This document shows positions 15,813 through 24,334 of a stretch of DNA of 34,439 nt, piece by piece. The notes below the pieces were generated by a model, which saw nothing but the letters and a program-made list of their open reading frames with translations, did not search any database and was not told where the DNA came from. The DNA comes from a virus. The translations under genes and the position numbers were made by a program. The DNA lies in the IMG/VR virus record IMGVR_UViG_3300031702_000025, positions 1 through 34,439 of that record. The stretch is one strand, 5' to 3'. Positions within the stretch are counted from its first letter, which is position 1; each line of letters begins with the position of its first letter.

Positions 15813-17978
15813 ATGGCATTTCAAGTATCACCAGGCGTCCTCACAAAAGAGGTTGATCTAACTAATGTGGTTCCTGCTCTTGCTACTTCAATTGGCGGTT
15901 TGGCAGGGGTCTTCTCAAGAGGCCCAATGGACCAAATCATACCAATTGGTAATGAGAAGGAATTAGTACAGACCTTCGGCAAACCCGATTCAAGTAACTT
16001 TGAAACTTGGTTTACTGCCGCTAACTTTTTAGAATATGGCAATGCACTTCGTGTAGTTCGTGCGAACAACGGAGCTCGTAACGCTGTAGCAAACGGCGGG
16101 GCAACAATCGGAACCTTTACTGGTAACGCATCTACAACAGTATTCACAATGTCTACCGCTGTATCAGATGCATCCCTATTAGAAGTGACTATTGCAGGCA
16201 CCAAAACAACAGCATTCACAGTTAATGGAACAACTAGTATTACATTTACTGATGCTCCAGCATCTGGTTCTAATAATACTATTGTTAAATTAGGAATCAG
16301 AATAACTAACGACCAGTTTTATGAAGACAACTTCGCAGATGGTTCTGGTAGTGTAGGTTCTTTTTCATCTAAGTACCCAGGCTTATGGGGTAACTCAATC
16401 GGTGTCGCCACTTGTGGTTCTGCTGAAGCATATGAATTCACCTTGCCAGCTGACAACAAAGTAAACATGGCAGGTAATGCGGCTGTTGGTGTAACTGCTA
16501 TCACAGTAGATGATGGTGCAGAGTTTTCTGTTGGAGATATCGTATTCTTCCAAGAAGCTTCTGGACAACAGTACTCAGTAGTATCTATCTCAACACACGT
16601 TCTTACTATCCGTCAATTGGATAATCCGAATGGTGGTGGACTAACAAGTATCGTTCTTAACGACACTGTAATTCGCAGACGTTGGAGATTTTACGACTTA
16701 TTTGATTCAGCGCCAGGCACATCTGCTTGGGCCAAGGGTCAAGGTTTACCAATTGCTGAAGACGAATTGCATATTGTAGTATATGACCAAGATGGTGGCC
16801 TTACTGGTTACGATGTTGATGTTGCTGGTAATCGTGGTAGTGGTGTTATCGAAACTCACGCTCACCTTTCCAAGCATCCAAATGCAAAAACACCTCAAGG
16901 TGGAACTGCATACTATCCAACTGTTTTAAATAGATCATCTACTCATGTTTGGTGGATGGATCATCCTGCCTCTGGTGCTGCTGATTGGGGTACTAACCTT
17001 ACATCTGCTGGTACTGATAAGGTATTTGATGCTGCACATCTTCCTTTAGTTGACCTTTTAACTATCGGACAAGATGACACAACTGCTACTGTAGCTGAAT
17101 TAACTGCTGCATATAATTATTTCTCTGACGCTGATACAGTTGATGTTAACTTAATTATGGCTGGTACTTCACCTGCTTCAACAGATGGTACTGCACACGC
17201 AGCAGCAATGATTGCCCTTGCAGAAGCAAGAAGAGATATGGTTGTGTTTATATCTCCTCGTAGAGCAGATGTAGTGGGTGTCACTTCTAGTGCTACTCAA
17301 ACCACTAACGTAAAGACGTTCTTTGATGGACTTGCAAGTTCTTCGTATGCAGTATTCGATTCTGGATACAAGTATATGTACGACAAGTATTCAGACGTAT
17401 TCCGTTATGTTCCTTTGAATGGTGATATTGCTGGTTTATGTGCTAACACTGACAATGTTTCAGACCCTTGGTTCTCGCCAGGCGGTTACAACAGAGGACA
17501 GATTCGTGGTTCAGTTAAACTTGCGTTTAACCCAACTAAGACACAACGAGACATCCTATATCCTGCTCGTGTAAACCCAGTTGTTACATTCCCAGGCCAA
17601 GGTACAGTTCTATTCGGTGACAAGACTGCTTTAACTCGTCCAAGTTCATTCGATAGAATTAACGTCCGTAGATTGTTCCTTACATTGGAAAAAGCAATCG
17701 CTACTGCTGCAAGGTTTCAGTTGTTTGAATACAACGATACTTTCACTCAGGCTCAGTTCAAAAATATGGTTGAACCATTCTTGAGAGATGTGCAAGGAAG
17801 ACGAGGCATTACAGACTTTAAAGTAGTTTGTGATGGAACCAATAACACAGGTGAAATTATTGATAGAAATGAGTTTGTTGCAGATATCTACATCAAACCT
17901 GCTCGTTCAATTAACTTCATTACACTAAGTTTTGTCGCTGTTAGAACAGGCGTAGCATTTAGTGAGGTAGGAGGCTAA
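15813..17978 (+). CDS. 18: Tail sheath protein gp18
   Basis: 721 residues (T4 gp18 is 659). The start FQVSPGVLTKEVDLTNVVPA and GGLAGVFSRGPMDQ are diagnostic of the contractile sheath. The C-terminal core includes SFDRINVRRLFLTLEKAI and FVADIYIKPARSINFITLSF, the conserved sheath-ring region. Odd feature: residues ~100-155 hold a module (NASTTVFTM, AFTVNGTTSITFTDAPASG) matching the beta-sandwich repeats of the fibres at 1148 and 2147. A second insert near 225-270 reads AVGVTAITVDDGAEFSVGD. These are probably surface-exposed domains. The stop is one base before the gp19 ATG. Confidence 0.95.
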   Translation: MAFQVSPGVLTKEVDLTNVVPALATSIGGLAGVFSRGPMDQIIPIGNEKELVQTFGKPDSSNFETWFTAANFLEYGNALRVVRANNGARNAVANGGATIGTFTGNASTTVFTMSTAVSDASLLEVTIAGTKTTAFTVNGTTSITFTDAPASGSNNTIVKLGIRITNDQFYEDNFADGSGSVGSFSSKYPGLWGNSIGVATCGSAEAYEFTLPADNKVNMAGNAAVGVTAITVDDGAEFSVGDIVFFQEASGQQYSVVSISTHVLTIRQLDNPNGGGLTSIVLNDTVIRRRWRFYDLFDSAPGTSAWAKGQGLPIAEDELHIVVYDQDGGLTGYDVDVAGNRGSGVIETHAHLSKHPNAKTPQGGTAYYPTVLNRSSTHVWWMDHPASGAADWGTNLTSAGTDKVFDAAHLPLVDLLTIGQDDTTATVAELTAAYNYFSDADTVDVNLIMAGTSPASTDGTAHAAAMIALAEARRDMVVFISPRRADVVGVTSSATQTTNVKTFFDGLASSSYAVFDSGYKYMYDKYSDVFRYVPLNGDIAGLCANTDNVSDPWFSPGGYNRGQIRGSVKLAFNPTKTQRDILYPARVNPVVTFPGQGTVLFGDKTALTRPSSFDRINVRRLFLTLEKAIATAARFQLFEYNDTFTQAQFKNMVEPFLRDVQGRRGITDFKVVCDGTNNTGEIIDRNEFVADIYIKPARSINFITLSFVAVRTGVAFSEVGG

Positions 17979-17979
17979 T

Positions 17980-18510
17980 ATGAGTACTGCAAATATTAAT
18001 GCGTTTAAAGCCAATATCGCTGGTGGTGGTGCAAGAGCAAACCAATTCAAAGTAGTACTTGCCGCACCGGCAGGTATTGTTACTGGATTGGATGCTGCAA
18101 ATGCCAGTTTTATGATTAAGGCAACAAGCTTGCCAGGCCAAACAATTACAGAAGTTCCTGTTCCTTTTAGGGGCAGAACACTGTATCTTGCTGGCGACCG
18201 TGAGTTTGAAACTTGGACAACCACATGTATCAACGAGACTACTTTTGCTCTCAGAGATGCAATGGAAAAGTGGATGTCTGGTATCAACGATTTAGAAACG
18301 AGTCAAGGTGTTACTAATCCAGCTGACTATTATGCACAAATGGAAGTGCATCAGCTAGATAGAAACAACAATGTTCTGAAGGCATATGTGCTCAAGAACT
18401 GTTGGCCTACTATTGTTGCTCCAATTGATTTGAACTTCGATACTGTAAGTGAAGTTGAAACTTTTGATGTAACTTGGAGATATACTGACTTTACTAGTGT
18501 CGGTGTATAA
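17980..18510 (+). CDS. 19: Tail tube protein gp19
   Basis: 176 residues (T4 gp19 is 163). GARANQFKVVLAAP, MIKATSLPGQTI, VPVPFRGRTLYLAGDREFE and VETFDVTWRYTDF form the conserved tube fold. Hexamer rings stack inside the sheath as the DNA channel. It starts directly behind gp18 with AGGAGG overlapping the gp18 end, so the two are co-translated. This fits the T4 order 18-19-20. Confidence 0.93.
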   Translation: MSTANINAFKANIAGGGARANQFKVVLAAPAGIVTGLDAANASFMIKATSLPGQTITEVPVPFRGRTLYLAGDREFETWTTTCINETTFALRDAMEKWMSGINDLETSQGVTNPADYYAQMEVHQLDRNNNVLKAYVLKNCWPTIVAPIDLNFDTVSEVETFDVTWRYTDFTSVGV

Positions 18511-18527
18511 TCCTGCTTTTTATACTT

Positions 18528-18535
18528 ACTAAATA
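18528..18535 (+). promoter_or_regulatory. Candidate late promoter ACTAAATA before gp20
   Basis: ACTAAATA followed by G, 27 bases before the gp20 ATG, lies in the loop side of a CTTACT/AGTAAG inverted repeat (18525-18540). It departs from TATAAATA at two positions but matches the variant at 1113. AGGAGAG precedes the ATG. Confidence 0.4.
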
Positions 18536-18562
18536 GTAAGGTAAAATTAGGAGAGTTATAGT

Positions 18563-20053
18563 ATGGCGGAACTATTCGGTTTCAAAATAACAAAATCAGG
18601 TAAGGAAGGGGGGAATGATGGATTCACTCCCCCTGCTTCTGATGATGGAACCCTTGATGTAGTATCAGGCGGTGGACATTATGCATCTGTTCTAGATATG
18701 GACGGACAAGAAAAAACTGAGATTGCGTTAATAAAAAGGTATCGTGACATTGCACAACAACCAGAGTGTGATAGTGCGATAGAAGATATTACAAATGAAG
18801 CAATCGTTTCTGATGAAAGGGATATGTCAGTATCTATTTTGTTGGATCGTTTGCCTGTCTCCCCAAAAATTAAAACTAAAATTCGTGAGGAATTCCATGA
18901 GGTTCTTCACTTATTAGATTTTAATGCTAAAGGACACGACATTTTCAGACGATGGTATGTTGATGGTAGACTTTACTATCATAAAATTATCGACCCTAAA
19001 AACCCTCGCAAGGGTATTAAGGAAGTTCGATATGTTGACCCTCGTAAGATTAAAAAAGTACGAGAAACTAATAAAGAAAGAGACCAAGCAACTGGTATGG
19101 ATGTGGTAACTAAAGTTACTCCATATTATCTATACAATCCAGCTGGTTGGAGTGAAGCTGGTGGAGCAACACAAGGTGTAAAGATTACTGATGATTCTAT
19201 TACCTATGCACCATCTGGACTTGTTGATATGTCTAAAGGTGCTGTTCTTTCACATTTAAACAAGGCAATCAAACCTGTCAATCAGTTGCGTATGATTGAG
19301 GACTCGTTAGTTATCTATCGTATCTCTCGCGCACCAGAAAGACGTATATTTTATATTGATGTGGGTAATCTACCAAAGATGAAAGCAGAATCATATCTAA
19401 AAGATGTGATGAATCGTTATCGAAACAAGATGGTTTACGATGCGAAAACTGGTGAAATTAGAGATGATAGAAACCACATGTCAATGCTGGAAGACTTCTG
19501 GCTACCTCGTAGAGAAGGTGGTAGGGGTACTGAGATTACAACTTTGCCAGGCGGTTCAAACCTTGGTGAGATTGATGATATCACATACTTCCAAAAGAAA
19601 CTGTATCGTTCACTAAATGTTCCAGTGTCTAGACTTGCAGAAGAGTCTGGATTCCAGATTGGACGTTCTGATAACATTACAAGGGATGAACTTAAATTTA
19701 CCAAGTTTGTCGGAAGACTTCGCAAGAAGTTCTCAGTTGTTTTTTCAGATATGCTTAGGACACAACTACTACTCAAAGGTGTTATTGCACTTGATGAGTG
19801 GGATAAGTTAAAAGAACATATCCAGTTTGACTTTTTGCAAGATGGACACTTTACAGAACTCAAGAATGCTGAGATTCTTAGAGAAAGGCTAGATATGCTT
19901 GGTCAAATCGAATCGTATGTTGGTACATACTTCTCACAGGAATATGTTAAGAAGAAAATTCTTCGAATGACTGATGAAGAAATTAGTGAAATTGATTCTC
20001 AGAATAAGTCTGAGATGGATTCAGATGATACTGAATTAGAAGATGATGAATAA
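18563..20053 (+). CDS. 20: Portal vertex protein gp20
   Basis: 496 residues (T4 gp20 is 524). Conserved stretches include IALIKRYRDIAQQPECDSAI, EDITNEAIVSD, DVMNRYRNKMVYDAKTGEI and the LPRREGGRGTEITTLPGG region with NLGEIDDI and FQKKLYRSLNVPVSRL, all standard in T4-like portals and used in gp20 diversity surveys. It forms a dodecamer at one capsid vertex, starts prohead assembly and is the DNA channel for gp17. It has a very acidic C-terminus. A late promoter follows immediately. Confidence 0.96.
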   Translation: MAELFGFKITKSGKEGGNDGFTPPASDDGTLDVVSGGGHYASVLDMDGQEKTEIALIKRYRDIAQQPECDSAIEDITNEAIVSDERDMSVSILLDRLPVSPKIKTKIREEFHEVLHLLDFNAKGHDIFRRWYVDGRLYYHKIIDPKNPRKGIKEVRYVDPRKIKKVRETNKERDQATGMDVVTKVTPYYLYNPAGWSEAGGATQGVKITDDSITYAPSGLVDMSKGAVLSHLNKAIKPVNQLRMIEDSLVIYRISRAPERRIFYIDVGNLPKMKAESYLKDVMNRYRNKMVYDAKTGEIRDDRNHMSMLEDFWLPRREGGRGTEITTLPGGSNLGEIDDITYFQKKLYRSLNVPVSRLAEESGFQIGRSDNITRDELKFTKFVGRLRKKFSVVFSDMLRTQLLLKGVIALDEWDKLKEHIQFDFLQDGHFTELKNAEILRERLDMLGQIESYVGTYFSQEYVKKKILRMTDEEISEIDSQNKSEMDSDDTELEDDE

Positions 20054-20060
20054 TAGAGGA

Positions 20061-20068
20061 TATAAATA
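20061..20068 (+). promoter_or_regulatory. Late promoter TATAAATA placed between ribosome site and ATG
   Basis: Exact TATAAATA plus G, ending one base before the ATG at 20070. A transcript started here would begin a few bases inside that ORF. It could serve the GTG gene at 20239 and genes downstream; the 58-residue ORF itself would need read-through from upstream. Confidence 0.65.
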
Positions 20069-20069
20069 G

Positions 20070-20246
20070 ATGGATAATGTACAAGATTTCGTGAATTCTA
20101 TTGCAACAGGTGACAACCTTGCAGCAGAAACACATTTTAACACAGCACTTGCTTCTAAAGTTGGTGATGCATTAGAAAAAAGAAGAGTAGATGTTGCACA
20201 AACTTTTGTGACACATCACATTCCAGAGGTAGAAGATAGTGAGTAA
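20070..20246 (+). CDS. Small prohead core-type protein (58 aa, gp67-like)
   Basis: Short ORF: starts MDNVQDFVNSIATGDNL and ends HHIPEVEDSE. Small acidic/helical proteins beginning D.VQDF(V/I)..IA.GDN lie between gp20 and gp21 in marine T4-like phages and are treated as equivalents of T4 prohead core gp67. Position and helical, acidic character agree. AGGA lies about 10 bases before the ATG, with the TATAAATA promoter in between. The end overlaps the next gene by 8 bases. Confidence 0.65.
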   Translation: MDNVQDFVNSIATGDNLAAETHFNTALASKVGDALEKRRVDVAQTFVTHHIPEVEDSE

Positions 20247-20487
20247 AACTCTCTCCCAGTTCATACAGAACTTACCAGAGAATGACGAGCACAAAGCATC
20301 TAAGGAGTATAAGAAATTATCTCCGCAGATGAAGAAGGCTGTTGACGCTATTTTCAAGGAAATGGATTCTAAACCTACAGATTTCCTAAATACCTTTGAG
20401 AAAACAATAAATAGTGTTTCTAAGAATTTCAAAGTACCTACCAAGGCACTTATGGACTATTTCGAAAAAGAAATGCTTACAATTTAG
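20239..20487 (+). CDS. Small helical protein of the prohead core region (82 aa)
   Basis: Starts at GTG, overlapping the end of the preceding ORF by 8 bases, which suggests coupled translation. It is highly charged and helical (SKTLSQFIQNLPENDEHKAS, shortened, then KKAVDAIFKEMDSK and FEKTINSVSKNF). In T4 the core gene 68 occupies this position, but I see no clear sequence match, so only a prohead core or assembly role is suggested from location. The next gene follows 11 bases later. Confidence 0.6.
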   Translation: MSKTLSQFIQNLPENDEHKASKEYKKLSPQMKKAVDAIFKEMDSKPTDFLNTFEKTINSVSKNFKVPTKALMDYFEKEMLTI

Positions 20488-20498
20488 GAAATACTGAT

Positions 20499-20993
20499 AT
20501 GATTTTAAAAGGAGCCGCCGCTGCCATAACAGGCGCGTCTACAATAGGTAGAGCAACAAGAGTTAGAGTCAATGCGACTAACGCTGGAACAGTTACTGTT
20601 GCCGCGCCACTTGGTACATTTAACGCAGCTTCTGCTGTTGCTGGTGCTGCAATTACAATTTCAAGTCATGGTTTTATTACAGGAGATGAAGTTCAGTATT
20701 CTGCTGGTAGTGGAACTGTTATTGCTGAGTTAGCAGGTGTTGGATTGTTTTTTGTGAGGAAGGTAGATGCAAATACAGTTAGTCTTGCAACTACATTTGA
20801 AAATGCACAAAATAACGTAGTATTAAGTTTGACTGATGGTAGTTCACAGAACCATACGATTACTTGTACAAAGACATATGCTGGAACAGTGGTATTGGTC
20901 GCAAACCAAGTAATTTTTATAGACAAAAGATCAAGCGATACTATTGCATGTTCTGCTGCAATGAGTTGTACAGCCGTTGGTAGTCAGCCTTAA
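20499..20993 (+). CDS. Beta-rich virion-type protein inserted before the prohead protease (164 aa)
   Basis: 164 residues, rich in Ala, Thr, Val and Gly, with no charged clusters, unlike its acidic core neighbours. Residues ~48-90 read AITISSHGFITGDEVQYSAG and then LFFVRKVDANTVSLATT, a module found in fibre and surface proteins of phages. No T4 gene sits here. Possible roles are capsid decoration or another surface protein made with the capsid; this is inference from fold type and position. Six cysteine- or serine-rich residues near the C-terminus are not explained. Confidence 0.55.
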   Translation: MILKGAAAAITGASTIGRATRVRVNATNAGTVTVAAPLGTFNAASAVAGAAITISSHGFITGDEVQYSAGSGTVIAELAGVGLFFVRKVDANTVSLATTFENAQNNVVLSLTDGSSQNHTITCTKTYAGTVVLVANQVIFIDKRSSDTIACSAAMSCTAVGSQP

Positions 20994-21005
20994 AGGGGAA
21001 TTGAA

Positions 21006-21653
21006 ATGAAACTCATTGCAGAAACTATACAAGACGTAGAATACATCACCGAAGAAAAGGAAGGTGGTGGTAAAGATATGAAGATTCGTGGAATCTTTAT
21101 GCAGGCAGACATGAAAAACCGAAATGGTCGTGTCTACCCAATGGATGTGCTATCTAAAGAAGTAGCACGTTATAACAAAGAATTTGTTGCTGAAGGTCGT
21201 GCGTTTGGAGAACTGGGTCATCCAGAAGGCCCTACTGTCAATCTTGACAGAGTATCGCACATGATCACAAAACTGGAAGCGGATGGAAAGAACTTTGTCG
21301 GTGAAGCAAAATTGCTCTCAACTCCGATGGGGGAAATTGCGAAAGCACTAATCAAAGATGGTGGTAAACTTGGTGTCTCTTCAAGAGGTATGGGGTCTAT
21401 CGAATCTAAGGGCGGTGCATCTTATGTGAAAAATGATTTTTATCTTGCCACTGCGGCAGATATTGTTGCAGACCCTTCTGCCCCACAAGCCTTCGTTGAA
21501 GGTATTATGGAAGGTAAGGAGTGGATTTGGAACAACGGCATTCTACGAGAAGTAGATGTTAATGAAATCAAACAGGACATAAATGAAGGTGTACGAAAGG
21601 GACTGTCAAATGTTTCCGCACTCGCCTTCGCTAAATTTATGTCGAAACTTTAA
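21006..21653 (+). CDS. 21: Prohead core protease gp21
   Basis: 215 residues (T4 gp21 is 212). Contains GRVYPMDVL, GELGHPEGPTVNLDRVSH with the catalytic histidine near 72, and KLGVSSRGMG with the nucleophile serine near 125-126, the pattern of T4-type prohead proteases. It cleaves core and shell proteins at (L/I)-x-E sites after prohead assembly. Such a site, LSE|A, is visible in gp23 at residue 52. AAGGGGAA precedes the start. It overlaps nothing and is followed by the gp22 late promoter. Confidence 0.95.
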   Translation: MKLIAETIQDVEYITEEKEGGGKDMKIRGIFMQADMKNRNGRVYPMDVLSKEVARYNKEFVAEGRAFGELGHPEGPTVNLDRVSHMITKLEADGKNFVGEAKLLSTPMGEIAKALIKDGGKLGVSSRGMGSIESKGGASYVKNDFYLATAADIVADPSAPQAFVEGIMEGKEWIWNNGILREVDVNEIKQDINEGVRKGLSNVSALAFAKFMSKL

Positions 21654-21657
21654 TTAT

Positions 21658-21665
21658 TATAAATA
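21658..21665 (+). promoter_or_regulatory. Late promoter TATAAATA before gp22
   Basis: Exact TATAAATA, 37 bases before the gp22 ATG and just after the gp21 stop. AAGGAGA stands before the ATG. Its presence argues against a gp22 start upstream in the same frame (21583), which would lie inside gp21. Confidence 0.82.
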
Positions 21666-21702
21666 TGATTATGATAAGACAAAACAACTCAAGGAGATCC
21701 GA

Positions 21703-22869
21703 ATGTCAGAACTAGACAAGACAATCGCAGAACTGGAAGCACAGGTAAGTTTGGAGCTTGAAGAAGCAAAAAAAGTTACCGATGGTGCTGGTAAAGGGGA
21801 TTCGATGGAAAAGCCAGAGGGTGAAGTAGAAGATTTGGGTAAAGCTGTAGTTGAACCAGATTCAACAGACAGTATAGGTAAGAAGGCATCTGCAAAGTCT
21901 AAAAAGGCAGCGGCCCCTAAGCAAACCAAAGAAGACTCTGAACTCAATCACGAAGGTGATGAACTGGATGAAGGCAAGAATATGACTAAAGCAGAAATGT
22001 TGAAAGCAATGTATTCCAAGATGGAAGGCATGAAAGCAGCTGAACTGAAAGCGTCATACGAAGCAATGAACAACGATGAAGATGAAGACGAAGATGACAC
22101 AGAAGAGGTAGATGAAGCTACTTTGGAAGATCGTTTATCAACTGTAGATGTTTCTGAAGATGTAACTGCACTTGTACAAGGTGAAGACCTTTCTGAAGAA
22201 TTTAAAGAAAAAGCATCAACAATCTTTGAAGCTGCTGTAAAATCAAAACTTCGTTCCGAAATAGTTAGAATTGAACAAGCTAAGACGCAAGAGATTGCTG
22301 AAGAAGTTGAATCTATTCAAACTGAATTGACTGAAAAAGTCGATGCATACATGAACTACGTTGTAGAAGAGTGGATGAAAGAGAATGAAATTGCTATTGA
22401 ACGTGGACTGAAGGGTGAAATCGCAGAAGACTTTATTTCTGGTTTGAAATCACTATTTGAAGAACACTATATAGATGTACCAGACGAGAAGTATGACATT
22501 TTAGGTCAACAGTCTACACAGATTGGTGAGCTAGAAGATAAATTGAATGAACAAATCGCTAAGTCCGCTTCATTGAAAAGTGAAAAAGACGTATTGGTTC
22601 GTGAATCTGTCTTTTCGCAAATTTCATCTGACCTCGCTGACACTGAAGCTGAAAAGTTTAAGTCCCTCGCAGAAGATGTAGATTTTACAACGGAAGAAAG
22701 TTTCGCTGCAAAATTAGAAACGCTAAAGGAAAGTTATTTTCCTAAGGCAACAACTGTCGCTGAATCAGTAGATGATGTTGAAGAGCATCTAGAATCTTTT
22801 GATACCACTGGTGCTATGAGTGCTTATATGAGTGCGATTACCAAAAATGTAAAGCGAGTTAACGACTAA
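21703..22869 (+). CDS. 22: Prohead scaffold protein gp22
   Basis: 388 residues, longer than T4 gp22 (269). The ATG at 21703 is chosen because it follows AAGGAG and a late promoter; the longer frame from 21583 overlaps gp21. It is very acidic, rich in Glu, Asp, Lys and Ala, and largely helical or coiled-coil, with an N-terminal low-complexity part (about 20-90) and a conserved C-terminal half (SLFEEHYIDVPDEKYDIL, then AYMSAITKN at the end). It forms the transient core around which gp23 assembles and is later degraded by gp21. Confidence 0.88.
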   Translation: MSELDKTIAELEAQVSLELEEAKKVTDGAGKGDSMEKPEGEVEDLGKAVVEPDSTDSIGKKASAKSKKAAAPKQTKEDSELNHEGDELDEGKNMTKAEMLKAMYSKMEGMKAAELKASYEAMNNDEDEDEDDTEEVDEATLEDRLSTVDVSEDVTALVQGEDLSEEFKEKASTIFEAAVKSKLRSEIVRIEQAKTQEIAEEVESIQTELTEKVDAYMNYVVEEWMKENEIAIERGLKGEIAEDFISGLKSLFEEHYIDVPDEKYDILGQQSTQIGELEDKLNEQIAKSASLKSEKDVLVRESVFSQISSDLADTEAEKFKSLAEDVDFTTEESFAAKLETLKESYFPKATTVAESVDDVEEHLESFDTTGAMSAYMSAITKNVKRVND

Positions 22870-22889
22870 ACGATGAAAGATTCGTTTTT

Positions 22890-22897
22890 TATAAATA
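22890..22897 (+). promoter_or_regulatory. Late promoter TATAAATA before gp23
   Basis: Exact TATAAATA after a run of T, 31 bases before the gp23 ATG, with CAAGGAGA as ribosome site. Dedicated strong late promoter for the most abundant virion protein. Confidence 0.85.
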
Positions 22898-22928
22898 ATA
22901 TTACAATCTCAAACAAGGAGAACTAAAA

Positions 22929-24245
22929 ATGTTCCAGACAGAACATCTACAGGAAAAGTGGCAGCCAGTCCTAGAACACACAGATTTACCAAAAATCGGT
23001 GATGCTTACAAAAGGGCAGTAACCACTGTTATCTTAGAAAACCAAGAAAAATCAATGCGTGAAGACGGAGCCTTCTTATCAGAAGCTGCGCCTGCAAACA
23101 ACTCATCAGGTTCAGCTAACTGGGATCCAATTATGATCTCACTAGTTCGCCGCGCCATGCCAAACCTTATCGCTTATGATATTGCTGGTGTGCAACCAAT
23201 GACAGGACCAACTGGTCTTATCTTTGCAATGCGTTCACGCTTCAAGAGCAAAACTGGCGCAGAGTCAATGTACGCTGAACCAGAATCTGCTTTCTCTGCA
23301 AACGATGCTGATAGCAACATTCCAGGCAGTGCAGGTACTTCATCTAACAGTGAAACTAACCCTGCTGTATTAAACGATGGTTCGCCAGGCGCTTATACTG
23401 CTGATGCTGGTGCTAGTCTTGCTTTCGGTGAAGCATTAGGTGATGCAGCTAACAATGCATTCGCTGAGATGTCTTTCTCAATCGAAAAGCAGACTGTAAC
23501 TGCTACAACCCGAGCTCTTAAAGCTGAATACACAATGGAACTTGCACAAGACCTTAAAGCGATTCATGGTTTGGACGCTGAGACAGAACTTGCAAACATC
23601 CTTTCTACTGAACTTCTCGCAGAAATCAACCGCGAAGTTGTTCGTACAGTGTATGTAGTTGCAAAGCCTGGCGCACAAGTTGATACCGCAGCTGGTGGTA
23701 TCTTCGATATGGACGTTGATTCTAACGGCCGTTGGAGTGTTGAGAAGTTTAAGGGACTAATGTTCCAAGTAGAACGTGAAGCTAACGTAATCGCACAACA
23801 GACTCGTAGAGGAAAGGGTAACATGATTATCTGTTCTTCTGATGTTGCATCTGCCTTGCAGATGGCTGGACAGTTGGACTATGCTCCTGCCCTAAGCAAC
23901 AACTTGAATGTTGATGATTCTGGTAACACATTTGCTGGTGTTCTAAACGGACGCTTCAAAGTGTATATCGACCCCTACGCTGCTAACGGAGCTGCAAAAC
24001 AGTTCTTCGTAGTTGGCTACAAAGGTACTTCACCTTACGATGCTGGTATGTTCTACTGCCCATACGTTCCTCTTCAGATGGTTCGTGCGGTTGGTGAGTC
24101 TAACTTCCAACCTAAGATTGGTTTCAAGACCCGTTATGGTATGACAGCAAATCCATTTGCTGGCGGTGCAACTGTTCGTAGTGGTGCAATGACTGCTAAC
24201 GACAACGTATACTACAGACGAGTACAAGTAACCAACATCATGTAA
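22929..24245 (+). CDS. 23: Major capsid protein gp23
   Basis: 438 residues (T4 gp23 is 521). QEKWQPVLEH, SLVRRAMPNLIAYDIAGVQ, MTGPTGLIFAMRSRF, and the C-terminal FKTRYGMTANPF are the conserved blocks used as gp23 markers. The segment FLSEAAPA has the prohead protease consensus LSE|A with cleavage after Glu52, so the mature protein should begin at Ala53, as T4 gp23 is trimmed after residue 65. It forms the shell hexamers. It ends just before a strong terminator. No separate vertex gene 24 is seen in this window. Confidence 0.97.
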   Translation: MFQTEHLQEKWQPVLEHTDLPKIGDAYKRAVTTVILENQEKSMREDGAFLSEAAPANNSSGSANWDPIMISLVRRAMPNLIAYDIAGVQPMTGPTGLIFAMRSRFKSKTGAESMYAEPESAFSANDADSNIPGSAGTSSNSETNPAVLNDGSPGAYTADAGASLAFGEALGDAANNAFAEMSFSIEKQTVTATTRALKAEYTMELAQDLKAIHGLDAETELANILSTELLAEINREVVRTVYVVAKPGAQVDTAAGGIFDMDVDSNGRWSVEKFKGLMFQVEREANVIAQQTRRGKGNMIICSSDVASALQMAGQLDYAPALSNNLNVDDSGNTFAGVLNGRFKVYIDPYAANGAAKQFFVVGYKGTSPYDAGMFYCPYVPLQMVRAVGESNFQPKIGFKTRYGMTANPFAGGATVRSGAMTANDNVYYRRVQVTNIM

Positions 24246-24263
24246 ACTTCGGTTTATTGATAT

Positions 24264-24295
24264 AAAGGGAGAACTTTCGAGTTCTCCTTTTTTTT
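24264..24295 (+). terminator. Strong intrinsic terminator after gp23
   Basis: Stem GGAGAACT (24268-24275), loop TTCG, stem AGTTCTCC (24280-24287), then eight T residues. The flanking AAA and TTT can extend the stem. The UUCG tetraloop is exceptionally stable (its closing pair here is T-A). It separates the capsid operon from the genes beginning at 24335. Confidence 0.92.
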
Positions 24296-24299
24296 GTCT

Positions 24300-24307
24300 T
24301 ATAAATA
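24300..24307 (+). promoter_or_regulatory. Late promoter TATAAATA after the gp23 terminator
   Basis: Exact TATAAATA plus G, 28 bases before the ATG at 24335 and only five bases after the T-run of the terminator. It restarts late transcription. Its leader TATGAAAAATAAGG resembles the leader at 1125-1137. Confidence 0.8.
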
Positions 24308-24334
24308 GTTGTATGAAAAATAAGGAAAATACCA

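Noticed and set aside
15821-16219. 132-codon minus-strand ORF within gp18
   Set aside because: Entirely antisense to a well-conserved sheath gene, with no promoter or ribosome site; shadow frame.
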